From NCBI RefSeq assembly GCF_041381155.1, contig NC_091143.1, positions 23,835,695 to 23,899,694 of the forward strand: a stretch of 64,000 nt of DNA. Reading direction: 5' to 3'. Position 1 is the first letter of the stretch. Every line of letters starts with the position of its first letter. The notes beneath the pieces are model-generated. The model saw only the letters and a list, made by a program, of their open reading frames with translations. It was not told where the DNA came from and did no database searches. The stretch comes from Argopecten irradians (taxonomy: Eukaryota; Mollusca; Bivalvia; Pectinida; Pectinidae). Position numbers and translations under genes: made by a program. Positions 20,501 to 32,639 of this stretch are shown piece after piece.

Positions 20501-20975
20501 ATCAGTTAAATACACTGTGATATCCTAAATTCTGTTCCATGTTTATGACTTAACCATTCCTACATATAAGAAAGACTTGGTCTTAGTTCTGAGAGCAAAT
20601 CAACAAATGAAGTTGAAACCCATCCAAATAGAGAAATGAATATCGAGTCCATAGAACGAATATTTTCATTCACACAATAGAGCGAGAAATTAACATAGAA
20701 ATTATGCTGATGTTGTTCTAAAGCTATAGCCTAGTCTAAAGTTAACCCCTACTTAAAAAGATTACCATCAAGTTCGAATTCATAATTAAGATGATTTTTT
20801 GAAAAACGGGGCCTGCATTTCATATAGATCTAGGTATATTTAAAAAAAAAAAAAAAAAAAAAACATTTCCATCCGCATAATTTAGACGGCATGGAAAAAA
20901 CATGAAGTTAATACCAAATAAATATTTTAATTTATTACCTGTTACAATAGCTACTTTATTCTTGAGTGACTCCAT
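14503..20975 (-). CDS. SDR-C: classical short-chain dehydrogenase/reductase, complete
   Basis: Nine exons on the minus strand: 20939-20975, 19683-19822, 18453-18545, 17405-17543, 17028-17068, 15653-15722, 15298-15334, 14905-14959, 14503-14688. They total 798 nt and encode 265 residues. Motifs: T12-G-A-G-S-G-F-G19, D37, D66 of the strand-4 block, NNAG 92-95, N117, NLSS with catalytic S144, Y157-C-V-S-K161, and VNSVRPG 182-188. Every classical SDR catalytic residue is present, so this copy looks the most canonical of the three. Intron phases are 1,0,0,1,0,1,2,0, identical in SDR-A and SDR-B. It starts with [13 protein letters not shown], and a plausible polyadenylation signal (AATAAA on the minus strand) lies at 14327-14332. 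Reaction: reversible NAD(P)-linked alcohol/ketone interconversion; the substrate is unknown. Confidence 0.9.
16514..16600. repeat. Short hairpin in SDR-C intron 5
   Basis: GAATGCCAACTAGACAAAGG is followed about 45 bp later by its approximate reverse complement, ending in GTTGGCATTC. A further TATGAATGCCAACTG copy lies at about 16587-16602. Confidence 0.55.
17830..17960 (+). repeat. Fragment of the dispersed bivalve-type repeat
   Basis: Opposite orientation to the copies at 3476 and 11225: TTCTTCCAAACAAACTTTC, ATCGTCTCCCTTGACG and TTTTGGCCTCGTCC. In SDR-C intron 3. Confidence 0.5.
18706..18844. repeat. Long palindromic foldback in SDR-C intron 2
   Basis: Arms 18706-18754 and 18800-18844 are near-perfect reverse complements built on GCCTCATAGTATTGTC and GCCTGGT..AGGGCA, with a loop of about 45 bp. 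Related GGGCACTATTGC motifs recur near 19200-19235, suggesting the hairpin is part of a larger element that ends near 19300. Confidence 0.7.
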
Positions 20976-21296
20976 ATTTTCTCTGTCCGATGAACACCTG
21001 TGATGCCGACTAGATATGTAGAACAACTGGTTCAAATGGCTATGTCGCGATGGCCTTGGTCGCTGGAGACATCTAAAGATAAGTTTTCTGATATAGAGAA
21101 CCAGGAATTTCAGTCACTAACTTTCCGACCAGTCAACTTGACTGTTTGTTGGCCTTGACGCGTTGTAGAATATCTGAATCCCGTACTTGTTTTGTAAGCT
21201 AATCTATATACATGAAGTGACATTCGTTAGCAAAGATATATATTCAAGCACACTGCTTTAGGATGTACACCTCTGACAAATCGGTTTTTTCTGTAT

Positions 21297-21640
21297 TAAA
21301 CCTGAGCAAAAATTTATACAAACTCTATTACCCTTCCCACAAAAATGTTTCTGGTCAAATTTGGTTACATTCAATGCAAAACTCTATGACAAGTAGCGAT
21401 TTTAAGGATTTACCTCTATTTCCTCTATTTGGATCCGCCCATCCTGCCCCAAGGAAGTCAGAGCCAAAATGTATACAAACTCTATTCCCTTCCCCCAAGG
21501 ATGTTTCTTTCAAAATTTTGTTACATTCCTTGTAGAACTCTATGACTAGTAACGATTTAAAGGAAATGTTGTAGGACGAACAACGGACGCCGCGCCATGA
21601 CATAAGCTCACCGGCCCTTCGGGCAAGATGAGTTAAAAAT
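21297..21640 (+). repeat. Dispersed bivalve-type repeat with two diverged internal units
   Basis: Two related units about 160 bp apart: ACAAACTCTAT..CCTTCCC..ATGTTTCT..GTTACATTC..GAACTCTATGAC occurs at about 21318-21405 and again at about 21477-21560. It ends in GGACGCCGCGCCATGACATA followed by CTCACCGGCCCTTCGGGC, which has a short GC hairpin. I recall the same 3' block from many bivalve genomic repeats. Open frames here on both strands are not genes. Confidence 0.6.
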
Positions 21641-22389
21641 TTGGGATCCGTGTGCATACTGTTTTCGACCATTTAAATATTTGTTTGTCATTATTTTTGA
21701 GTACAAAATAAAAGTGGTCAAAATATTCTAAAGTATAGATATAAATTGACGAAAGTTTAAACTGATCAATTTTATTTGAAAACCTCAAATCTTTTTGGTA
21801 TAGGTCGAAACGATACTGAAATCTCAGACGTGCTCATCCTTCAGCTGTGATGGCCTTAATGCAATTATGTAAAGATTTATTGACCATTGACTTATTGGTT
21901 AAGATTTACAAATTGCCAATATGGTCAACGATTGGGGTTTTTTTTAAAATGGTAATATGTACAACAATAATAATTTGTAACAAAACGTATTTACGTCTCA
22001 CTAACGATTTTCAGTAATAAATGCATGCGTATATACGATCCTATTTATCATTCAAATGGTAATATACGCCTTATATAAATACTCTGAGAATTGCTATATT
22101 CACAATGGAACATGTTAACACAAGGAAGACAACGAAACAGATGATTTACATTATGTATTACACTGTCATTATCTTATCACAAAACATGTGACATCAGCTG
22201 ATTCTAGTTCTGATAACCTTTTCGTTGATTTGATAAACATGGGAGCTTATTTTTGCCATGTATACCAGCTGTTACAAGCTACACAGAAATTGATTCCATT
22301 ATAAAGTTTATAAAAACATTTTGAACCAAAGATGGCCCCGTATAGTGTAAGAATTTTAACTGATATTGCGACTAAATTTAAGATCTTAA

Positions 22390-22690
22390 ATTTCCTTTCT
22401 TCGCAACAAGCTTTCTGCTTTCTATACGTCTCCCTACACCTCCATTTTGACCTTTGACCTCATGAGGAAGGCACTCTTTTCTGTCCCCTGGCCGAGACAC
22501 AGCATAGTCTATAATCGCGGTAGTTCCTACTCCTATTCAGGGTTCAGCCAAAAAAAGGAATGGGACGACTGGTTTGCCATTGTCAGAATAATGTGACCGG
22601 GTGGGGGTTGATGCTTGGTTTCTTCGACGGCATGCTTCAGTGATATAGCACTACAAAAAGGGCTAGTGTTCCAATATACCAATCAGACGA
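22390..22690 (+). repeat. Dispersed bivalve-type repeat, opposite orientation
   Basis: Read on the minus strand it shows the same order as the copy at 3476: CACTGAAGCATGCCG, CACCCGGTCACATTATTCTG, AAACCAGTCGTCCCATTCC, GTGTCTCGGCCAGGGGACAG. Located upstream of SDR-C. Confidence 0.6.
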
Positions 22691-24689
22691 TTAAATTTGT
22701 TTAAATGGGAATATTAATTTATGAATTATATTCCTAGTATTCAGATTATATTTTTAGAAATCAAGAAAAAGCTTGAAGATGAGAAAATATGTGATAAATC
22801 TTTCTTATGCCAATTACTTTTCTAGAAAATGACAAATACTAACATTTACAAATTAATTTCTTGTATACAACCTTTTCGACCGATGTACCCTAAATTTGGT
22901 TTGTCATATTTCATTGAAAGTCACCTACTAACAAATATGTTTAGAACTGATTATCACGCTTAAAATATATATTACTTGGGTTTGATCATTTTTGTCAAAC
23001 AGAACACGGTACTTTTTTGTAAATTTCTCTTTCACATCATGGGTGCTTTCTCATTGTAATAAGTGCCATATAGAACAGCCTCCTTACCTTGTAACTACGA
23101 CTGACTAAGTACTTACGAAAGTGTAGATGCTAGAAGAACAGGAATGTGTGGTGGTCGCTCATTGTGGGTCAAATTCACCTGTTGCAGCGTGTCTCAAATT
23201 AAATAAAAGCAAACAACACACCCAACTGTACATAAACCAAAATGGATATTTTAATGATTGTATGAATATTATTTAAAATCATATTTTCTTAATCCCGCTT
23301 TTTTTTTTTTTTTAATCTTTTTTTAAGTTCTCAAATATTGTGCAAATTAAGTGTCACTTAACATTTAAAGGGTTTTTAACGCAAGTTTATATATAGTAAT
23401 GCTTTGTCTATAATGTGGTATTATGAATTCCTGGCCGAAAAGACATGTACTGTACATAGATCGAGATATTGGACAAAGCATTGACCTATCTCAAAAGCTG
23501 TCCAGTCTGTGAGCTCACATCCACCTCTTTACATTAAAACTGATAACTTATTATGGAAATATCAGAAATATATTCCACTGTGTATCATATTTCATCAATT
23601 CTTTACAAACCATCAAATACAAAAGACATAAAACCATTATCAGTACTGCATTGTGTTAAATATTCATTAAAATGTACACGTATAACAACCCCTAAGGTGT
23701 TATCACAGTTATCAAAGTTATACTTTGTTATCATGAGACCATCTCTTGTAGAAGTATCTGTACACTAGGGAATGTATAGAAACCCCTAGCATACGAATAT
23801 ATATACTTCTAAGAATGAATCTCACTAACAAATGGGTATGTTCCCTCTATCTAGTGTTTATTTAAATTATTATGATACAACATCCAACAGGAATATGCCT
23901 CCACAAGCAATGCTTAATTATATCATAAATTCAATTTACTTTTGTCTACTTCATCTCTTCTTTATTTATGAATTAAAAATTAAGTTTATCAGCCTGAGAG
24001 AAATTTTCTTTTCTGGCTCAATTATAGCATATTATCTTTACTTCAAATAAGTTACATTAAAAAAAGGAAGAAAAAAAGATTAAAAATTAAAATTTGAGTT
24101 CATTCTTAATCAATTATCATTTTATAAAATCTTTAAAAGATATGTCGGATATTGTATAATTTTTATATAAATTAGATAATATACAAATGTAAGGTTTGGG
24201 AATTAAATGACCACACGAAGCACACTTGAGGTATTTAGAAAATTACACCCGGAAACTCCTTTCCAAATATATATTCAAAAAGCATTTAAACCATCCGGTG
24301 ACATAACATCATATATGATAGTGATTTTGACCTAGAATGGTATGACGTGTGACGAACGCTTTCTATAGTTTATGTCCTTTTATCAGAAAAAAATCAGTAC
24401 AAATTTAATTATATTTGATTTTGGCCTTGTTGAATTAGTTTATAGAATTTTAAGAATATTGTGTCATTTTCCACTACTTTTTTCTAAAGACAATAACAAA
24501 GTCGACCTGTAATTTCATGTCAAGTCACGTGATCACCTGTGTAACATGGAGGTTTCATTATGCATGAAAATCTTTGATTATGCACTGACAGCGCCAATGT
24601 CAGTAATCGTATATGTAATGGAGTGCAGGTTTTTTACATAACCATACTTACTGCCTCTTATCATATATATAATACTACACACCTACTTT

Positions 24690-24851
24690 AGTAAACCTGA
24701 TATTCAAGTGACAATCATATATCTAGCACATACTGATATAATTGATCTGACAGTGGTACACGCCGGGTAAGATAATACAAATTTACGGTCCTTCACGATA
24801 ACCAACCACATAAGATAATACCGGTGTTGCTATACAGGGGCTGAACCATAG
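24690..24851 (+). promoter_or_regulatory. Candidate promoter and non-coding first exon of the acyl-CoA synthetase
   Basis: This stretch matches 35635-35757 upstream of the dead copy (GACAGTGGTACACG, GTTGCTATA.AGGG.CTGA). A good donor (GTATGT) begins at 24852, and two AG acceptors lie just before the start codon (ending at 25005 and 25020), so a 5' untranslated exon probably ends at 24851. In the dead copy the donor reads GTCACT. Confidence 0.4.
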
Positions 24852-25028
24852 GTATGTAACTCTATTCATTTATCAGAATTTATTTTCCTGTAATATTTGA
24901 GCTACAAGTATAATTGACATGTAAAGGTTCCTATACAAAAACAGAATACAATACTAAATTTGAAAACTCAAATGACTTGATAATATTTTGTTTCATTCCT
25001 TATAGGTTTCATTCCTTATAGCGAGGCA

Positions 25029-28000
25029 ATGCCTACTAAAAAAGACCACGTTCTTTTTGGCGCAGCAGGAACCGTAGGTGGCGCCATTGTAGCATGGCGT
25101 ACTTTGTTTCCGTGGATCGGGGATGACATGACTACAATGCTGGGGGTCAAGAAAATTGGGGACAAGATGAACTCTGACCTTAATAATGGTGTTTTCCTTA
25201 TCGACAAGTTCGAGGAACATGTAAGAGCGCACCCAAAGAAGGTATTCCTGTATTTCGAAGACAAAGAATACAGCTATGAATTCATTGACGCAATGGCGAA
25301 CAAAATGGCCAACATAATTCTTGGTTACGACCTGAAACCTGGTGATACTGTAGCCGCCATGATACAGAATGAGCCATCCTTTGTCTGGACGCTACTGGGT
25401 ATGTATACCTTTAAAGGAGGAGTATCAAAGGAACCATTATATGGCTCTCCATTATAAGTGTGATAAAGATACTCTTTGTCATCTATTCTAATGATCGCGC
25501 TTTTGTGCTCATTGGAATTTCAGCAACCAAAGGATTAAAAAAAATAACGAATAAATCTATTGAATTCTACATAACGTATTATAGGTAATAAGTGCAAAAT
25601 GGTAATTTATTTAAGCATGCAATTCAAAAACAATGTTCATTGTTAATTTGATTTTTTGTTTGTTTTTATCCAACCATATCTTTATTGTAGTATCATTTCC
25701 TCTTTTTATGATATTCATTTTATTAGGTCTACAAAAGATAGGTATGGTGGATGCCTTCATCAACTACCATCTGACAGCCGAGCCTCTTCTTCACTCTATC
25801 CGGGCTAGTCAGGCCAAGGCCGTCATTATCGGCTCGGGTATGGTGATAGCAGACGATAATATCATCTAAACATTATAAAACGTTTAGTACATTTTTGATA
25901 ATAAACTATGATGTTTATAGTGGAAATATATGTCGTATTGTTCACCTGAATGAAAGTATTACTAATGTACAACAATTTATGTTCACTCATTATTGACCAA
26001 TCAAAACACAGCCTTTTCAATGAAAACTCGGTTTCAAGGGAATTATTTTGTATTCTATGAATTTTCAAGTTATTTTCTCATTTTAAATTGTTGGAGCATA
26101 GATATAGTGGAAAATAGTTTGATGCAACGAACACGGGTTGAATCCTCAATTATTATGAAATACTCTTTTTCTATGAAAACATGAGATAAGCGAATAAATT
26201 ACAATTATCATCATTCAGAGAACCATGTCGATATTCATTGTGAATTGTACATCCTAATCATTTTACAGGAGATGGAATGTTAGAATCTATAGAGGAAATC
26301 CGCCATAATTTACCAGCCAAACTGCCCATTATCGTGCAGGGACGTTTACCGTCCGAACTTCCTCCGGGATACCATTCATTAGATTACGCTTTGGAAAGGA
26401 CACATCCTCTTCCGGTTTGTAAGACTCTACGCTCTCACGTGACTATGATGTCTCCGGTGTGTTATATCTACACGTCTGGTACAACAGGTAAACATCGAAA
26501 ATGTCTTATAACAAAAGTAATAAATGAAACCAATACATGTCTGATGACGAAAAAAAAGTTAAAAATATTGTACAAGGAACAAAATAACAAATATCTGCTC
26601 TAAGGTTATAACAAAAATAATTAATTTCCGATGAAAGGATTACAGACTTTTGGTTTGAAAATGAAAGTCTACCATCAAAGTGATATGCACATGTACTCCT
26701 TCCTTTGTTTTTCGAGTAAGGAACATTTTTCGTATCGTAAAAATAGTTGTGTATGTTGAAATGTTAATATTGACGTCTGTTTATCTGTTTGCCACCGCCC
26801 CCTATAGTCTTGATGTATAATGTATGATAATGTATTAAAGATCCTCTCTGTTGCAAAGTCATTTTTTATAATTATTTCAAACATGTTTTTCAAAAATAGA
26901 TATTTGGAAATAAGAGTTCATACCAAGTGTAAGAAATGCTCTTCACAAAATGGCCGCCAAATTGATCATTTCCAAAACATAGCTTATGCAAAATTATGCA
27001 AACAATAGAAGATTCATTTCTGACAACTTGCTACAAAAAGAGACAATTATGCATTGAAATCACAAACACTATTTCATTAATGTTGAAACTTTGCCAGATG
27101 CATTATGGGATCGTCATCATAACAGTCGCATTGCTTCTGATTATGTTTGATAATCAACGCTTTTTTGTCGTGAGTCGTGACTGAACGATTGTATGGTAGG
27201 TATTTAATTTAAGATATGTCTAATTAAATCTCCAATGTATAAACATACGTCTTTTACATTGAAAAATGCTATTATATTTTGTGAAATTTCGTCAATGTAG
27301 CTTAATTACCAAGTACACTTCCTTAATTTGACGATATGCTTTCACATTATTTTATCATTTAATACTTACAACTGTTTTGCTTTCATGTAGGTCTACCTAA
27401 GCCAGCCATATGCAACCAAGCGAAGGCAATCGCGTCATCAAAGATTTGGGCCTGTTTCGATTTCAATGCCAATGACATTTCGTACGCTGTAACGCCACTT
27501 TATCATAGTGGGGCGACAGTATTAGCACTTTTCAACACCATCGCGGTTGGTAAGCATAGTAGTACAAAGGAAAGACAAAATTAAAATTCAAGTATTCTAT
27601 TATACATGTAGATAAGAAAGCGAGGTGGCCGAGTGGTGAAGAAGTCTCGGCGTTTTTGGAATCCCATATGAGACGGATATTTGGTATTGATAGTTGGTCG
27701 GTGTTTTTTTTTTTCGGATACTCCAACTTATCTCCTCCTCCTAAATATGACCCTGGCCAGCTGTTATGAAAATTTGCAATTTATTCATTTCCATTAAATT
27801 GTTCAGAAGCTGGTGATACATGTAGTATTAACGGTACATTAAAACCATTTGCGACCCTACAAAATGATCCATCTCAGTTTTAAATTCACATTTTAAATAT
27901 CAAAAGTCGTTTGGGAAAGGTGTTGGACTTCTAAAGACACTGTCGGAATGTTTTCGGTGAAATGTTCAAACTGCTATGAACAGCTTCTTATTTGCTTAAA

Positions 28001-31000
28001 TATCATGCTTTAAAATGCTTGAGGTGTGTAATATGGCGATCATTTTAAAATCATACTCGAAAGATCCCAGCTAAATCATTCAGTCTAACATCTGGACGCA
28101 TTATCGTATTGTATTGTTACATAGGCTGTACAATGGTACTTTGCCGGAAGTTTTCCGCCCGCCATTACTGGGATGATTGCCGGAAGTACAAGGTTACCGT
28201 TGTTCATTATATCGGGGAGCTCTTTCGGTATATACTAAAGGTTCCAGAGGTAAGCACTAACTATTATTTGAATTGAAAGCCTGCTTTCTGTGGGGTTTTT
28301 TTTGACGAAATTTCTGCCATCTCCCATCTCAATACACAACAATGCGAAAAATGTCACCCGCCAATGCGACAAAATCGCGCTTCAATACGAAAGATTTCGC
28401 GTACTGTTGCGTTGGCGCCTCTGAAATCATGCCACGATACTTTTCACTTCGATTTCAAAATTCACCTAAATGCACGGCTTTACTCCTTCAACTGTATAAT
28501 GATATCATGTTCCCATTATGACCATCTGACAATTTTGTAACTTCTTCCTTTTGCCTCCGTTTTATTGTTTTAGTATAATTTTGCATTTAGCAATAGTATC
28601 AAACAATTATAAACAGATAGATTTTGTCCACAGTCTCCATTGGACGGTGTCCACAACATTCGCGTTGCTATGGGTAACGGTCTGAGGATGGATATATGGA
28701 AGAAATTTCAGGACAGATTCAAGATCCCTGTCATTGTAGAACATTTCGGAGCTACCGAGGGAACATCAGTTACAATAAACCTTACTAATAAAGTGGGAGC
28801 CATCGGTAGATTATCACCATTCATGGTAAGATATTGGGCGTAACATCTTACGAATCCTTCCAGGGATGTCCCCTAGTCGTTGGTAAGATAATTAAGTAAT
28901 GTCTTACCCATCCATTTGTTGGGTAGGTGTTGTCTCCATACCAAAACACATTAGAGTACTAGACGACAGTTTTCACTCCCTGCAAAGGCTCTGTGTTTAA
29001 AGAATGGTTCGTTCGAATAATGTTGGTATAAGTTTATCCAGTTTGCTACCTTCTGGTAAACTTTGGCACTATCCTTTAGTAAGATAGCCAGATACATGTA
29101 GATACCCCTAGCATACGAAAGCATACACGATATAATCATAAAGTTATATGTGCCGTAATTTTCACACTCACGAATCAAGATGGGCTTTTAATATGTTATT
29201 CAGCACCAAAATTTACCAACTTTTTGAAAATTACAGTGCTTTCAATGCATAGGTTTTGATTTTACATGTACAAATAAGAGCTGAAATTGATTTTTGGCAG
29301 TACTGTCAAAAATCATTTATTTACATCAATAGTGAAGTGAAATGAGTACATACGGCGAGACCATGAAGCCAAATTGTGGTCTACAATTTCATTACACATT
29401 TTCACAATGTTTTTAGTAATTGCAAAGTGACTTCTGCAGGTATGTTTTCATTTAAACATATTTAAGGCATAAAAACAACAATTTTACAGTACAAAATTTC
29501 TGTGTTATAACTAACGTTTATAAGTCATCTGAAGCCATTTGAATGATTTTTACAGCTTTATTCATCAAACCTTATGGTTTTTAATAAATTAATGATGAAA
29601 AAATAACATTTCAAAATTATCGCCCAGTTACGGCACATATAACTTTAACTCAAACATGATAATGTAACAACATGGACATAGGATACACAACGAATTCATC
29701 TTTAAATGTCACTGTTACATAAGTCATTAAACAAAACAAAAATAACATTTTACGTGATGTGTCTAGACTGATTCCCTTCCCTTAGTTCTCTACTCTCCGC
29801 CAGGTTGCGCTCGGCTGGCTAGGGTCCTCAGTGAAGCGTACGCAAGGGAGGTAACTGAGGCGGGAACCAGTCTAATGATGTGTCGAATACATGATTGATA
29901 TGTATTCTTTACTCTTTCTTTTACAATAAGGACGAAATCATCATAAAAAAGCTTACAGATGAGCAAGGGTTGTATTCCTTGACTGGCTCGTTTTAACAAC
30001 AGTTGAATGCAAATAGATATGTTTGCATTTTCGTCATAGCGCAGTTTTTTCATTTCGTTTATTTATTAATTCACTTATCGGTTAGTCGGAATCTTGTGAG
30101 CATCAATCACTTGTTCAAGTTGATGACATCAGAAAATCCTTTTAATGGTGCCGTGAACCACGGTGTGGGAGGAGCAGGGGATTGTAGTAGGGAAGGGGAG
30201 TAGGCGGACGGTATGGGTCTATATAACGACCCAATGACAATCTGATCTATTGTCACAGTTTGAAGCCAATGCAACCATAATTTAATTAAAGTATAGCTAT
30301 GTAAAAATATAGCATGTTTTGATTCTCTTGTTCAGAGCTTGAAAGCATCATTCAATGATAAAACATGTTTTTGTGGTATATTTTATAGCGACTTGCATCT
30401 AAATACAAGCTGTATGTCCCAGTACGTGTGATACGGTACGACCGGGTCAAAGACGAACCCATCAGGGGGAAAGATGGCTTCTGTATCGACTGTGGCGCAG
30501 GTCTGTTATAAAGGGAATTCTGAGGATCTTGAATACATAGAAGGGATATTATGAGCGGGAAATGATTTTATAAATTTGAGAATGATAGAATTAAGTGTCT
30601 TTTTGCTCATAGTGATAAAAAATACTGACAGTTGAGGTACATTATATATCGAAATAGTTTGTCTATTTTTGGATGTTCGTCGTCAAAACAACGGTGTCGG
30701 TTGCCAAGACTTCCTTGAATTAAAGCAACGTGTCCACGGCTTTGTCCATATTACATGATATATATGTGTCATTCGTTTGCTCCCGCTTTGGAAAGGTCAT
30801 TGTTTTAGTGTGCCGCTTGCTGTAAAATAAATTGGGACTTTAAAGAAATTAATTTAAATCTAATATCCTGATGCGTAGATAAAAATGTAAGTATTTTCCA
30901 GGAAAGCACAGATCTCACAATATTTTAACAAATGATTTTTGTGGAATGTTCAATGACTTTACAGGTTTATAGAAGATGTACTCTGTTTACAGGCGAAGAA

Positions 31001-32231
31001 GGACTGATTATATCTGGAGTACCGGAGACAATAACACAATTCTATGTAGGATCCAAGTCTATGAACGAGAAAAAATTCCTTCGAGATGTTTTTGAAAAAG
31101 GCGATGCCTTCTTCAACTTTGGTGACATAGTATTCGTCGATAAAGATCACTATCTGTACTTTCGCGATCGTCTCGGGGACACATTTCGGTTTGTATTTCA
31201 TATCTTACAAACCATTTGTTGCTAGTAGTTCTGGTATCAAATTCAATGAAGTAAGGAGGGCTTTTACAGCTGTTGTTCTCGGTTGATTTGTAAATCACGT
31301 TACTGGGTAATGAAGTAGAATATAACATAGTTCGTTTTCCTATAATGTATCAGCCATCGGCTGTATTTATAGAATGCAATATTGAAATGGCTGTATCAGA
31401 AATTAGCGATGATAAAGGTATTTTGCTAGCACAGTTGTTATGTATTTGCATTGCCTATAGGAATTATTTTGTGGCAGTATTTCATTTTCCTAAATCCTAA
31501 TATTGTGACATGTCAAAACATCATAACAAGGTTGTTCTTCTATTTGCTATCACAGCTGGAAGAGTGAGAACGTGTCCACTCGAGAGGTGGCGGAGGTGCT
31601 GAGTACACTGACGTTTATACAGGATGTTAACGTGTACGGCGTAGAAGTACCGGGTTAGTAAAACACAATATAGACCGCAAAACTGTTACCTCACGGGAAG
31701 TACCCGGCGCTGTGATTCATGAAGTTCGCAGACCACATTTTCGAAATATAAATATTTTACCGTGTATCCTATTCTACATCATTTCTGGATATTTTTCGTA
31801 CATGTACATTCCAATAGCTTAGTAACTTTACTATCATATATTAAGATTTCTCAATAAAGATCGTGACCAGATAAACTGAATACACATGTAGCTTTGTTAA
31901 TCATGAGCTTAATATTGTAGATAATGACGGAAGAGCTGGGATGGCCGCCATACTTTTGAAAGAAGACAAAACTGTATCGCCGGAAATTCTACGACAAATC
32001 TACCGAAAGTGTGAAAAGTCACTTCCAAAGTATGCTAGACCGATATTTCTGCGGTTCCAGACTGATTTCGAGGTCACTCAAACAATGAAACATAGGAAAG
32101 TAGACCTTGTCAAAGAAGGTTACAACCCAGAAAATACAAGTGATCCTATGTTCTGTATGGACGTGAAAAACAAAACATACTCTTCTCTGGACAACTTGTC
32201 ATATCAGCAGGTCGTCAAATCGAGACTATAG
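25029..32231 (+). CDS. Very-long-chain acyl-CoA synthetase / fatty acid transport protein (SLC27A family)
   Basis: Ten exons: 25029-25398, 25727-25837, 26269-26487, 27391-27549, 28125-28249, 28634-28825, 30389-30500, 30993-31188, 31556-31653, 31921-32231. They total 1893 nt and encode 630 residues, the usual size for FATP/VLACS; every junction keeps frame (phases 1,1,1,1,0,0,1,2,1). The family activates long or very long fatty acids to acyl-CoA using ATP. Visible features: a hydrophobic N-terminal segment (about 9-30); AMP-binding motif [12 protein letters not shown] at 226-237; FGATEG at 366-371; GDTFRWKSENVS at 491-502, where the family usually has Gly for the Ser; and TQTMKHRK at 580-587. 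The C-terminus is Ser-Arg-Leu, a peroxisomal targeting (PTS1)-like tail; human SLC27A2 also ends in a PTS1-like tripeptide. Transcribed away from the SDR array. AATAAA at 32624-32629 is a likely polyadenylation signal. Confidence 0.92.
27612..27670 (+). repeat. tRNA-like SINE fragment in intron 4 of the acyl-CoA synthetase
   Basis: GCGAGGTGGCCGAGTGGTGA followed by AGTCTCGGCG and GAATCCCAT resembles the A-box half and end of a Ser/Leu-type tRNA, but the anticodon and T arms do not form a full tRNA. A decayed version occurs at the matching place in unit 2 (about 37590-37615), so the insertion predates the duplication. Confidence 0.5.
29140..29646. mobile_element. Non-autonomous TIR element (MITE), copy 1
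   Basis: About 507 bp bounded by inverted repeats AAAGTTATATGTGCCGTAA and its complement TTACGGCACATATAACTTT. There is no coding capacity. A palindrome around GGCAGTACTG lies inside. A second copy of the same family is at 52799-53317. It lies in intron 6 of the acyl-CoA synthetase, and the matching intron of the dead copy (near 41400-41530) lacks it. Confidence 0.85.
29764..29875. mobile_element. 112-bp MITE with 9-bp target duplication
   Basis: Inverted ends TAGACTGATTCCC and GGGAACCAGTCTA. It is flanked on both sides by TGATGTGTC (29755-29763 and 29876-29884). The dead copy has an empty site at about 41528-41545 with a single ACGTGATGTGATG. The interior is GC-rich and non-coding. Confidence 0.75.
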
Positions 32232-32475
32232 TAACATACTTTTATCTTGAAACCTCGTCAAATCATGCCATGAAATCGAGACTGTTGGAGCATACGTCTG
32301 TACTTTACGTGTACAGCCATGGATACACTAGGTTCGAAAGAACATAGGTCATTGAACAAGAACGCTTTGAATGTTTGTGAAATGGTATTGATGAATTAAA
32401 ATGCTGTTTGTTTGTAATTGAGAGCCGTCCTCAAAAAGTTAATTTTGTGTTTATGTACTACAGAGTTGTATGCCC

Positions 32476-32597
32476 TTGCGGATAGGTATTGATTGTTAAG
32501 TGATGTGTTTGCGAGTGTCAAGCCATACTTGTCAGGGAAAGCGACTTGAAATCTCACTCACAAAATCCTGGCTTAACAATAAATACCTAACCGCAAT
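32476..32597 (+). repeat. Hairpin-forming inverted repeat in the 3' UTR of the acyl-CoA synthetase
   Basis: 25-bp arms at 32476-32500 and 32573-32597 (TTGCGGATAGGTATT.. and its near-perfect complement) enclose about 72 bp, itself partly symmetric. It lies between the stop codon and the AATAAA at 32624, so the mature 3' UTR would carry it. Confidence 0.65.
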
Positions 32598-32623
32598 GGA
32601 GGTAACTTTAATATGTAACAATG

Positions 32624-32629
32624 AATAAA
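32624..32629 (+). terminator. Candidate polyadenylation signal of the acyl-CoA synthetase
   Basis: AATAAA about 390 nt after the stop codon at 32231. Plausible by position only. Confidence 0.45.
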
Positions 32630-32639
32630 GATACTGTGG

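Larger units (their letters stand above)
20976..24290. other. Intergenic region between SDR-C and the acyl-CoA synthetase unit
   Basis: Should hold the SDR-C promoter (just above 20975). Recognisable contents are the repeats at 21297-21640 and 22390-22690 and several homopolymer runs. No exon could be supported on either strand; open frames at 23553-24050 show no family resemblance. Confidence 0.5.

Noticed and set aside
21263-21672. Overlapping frames on both strands (90 and 105 aa)
   Set aside because: They fall in a dispersed repeat with two diverged internal units.
27612-27670. tRNA-Ser or tRNA-Leu gene
   Set aside because: Only the D-arm half is convincing; there is no complete T arm or acceptor stem, so it is treated as a SINE fragment.
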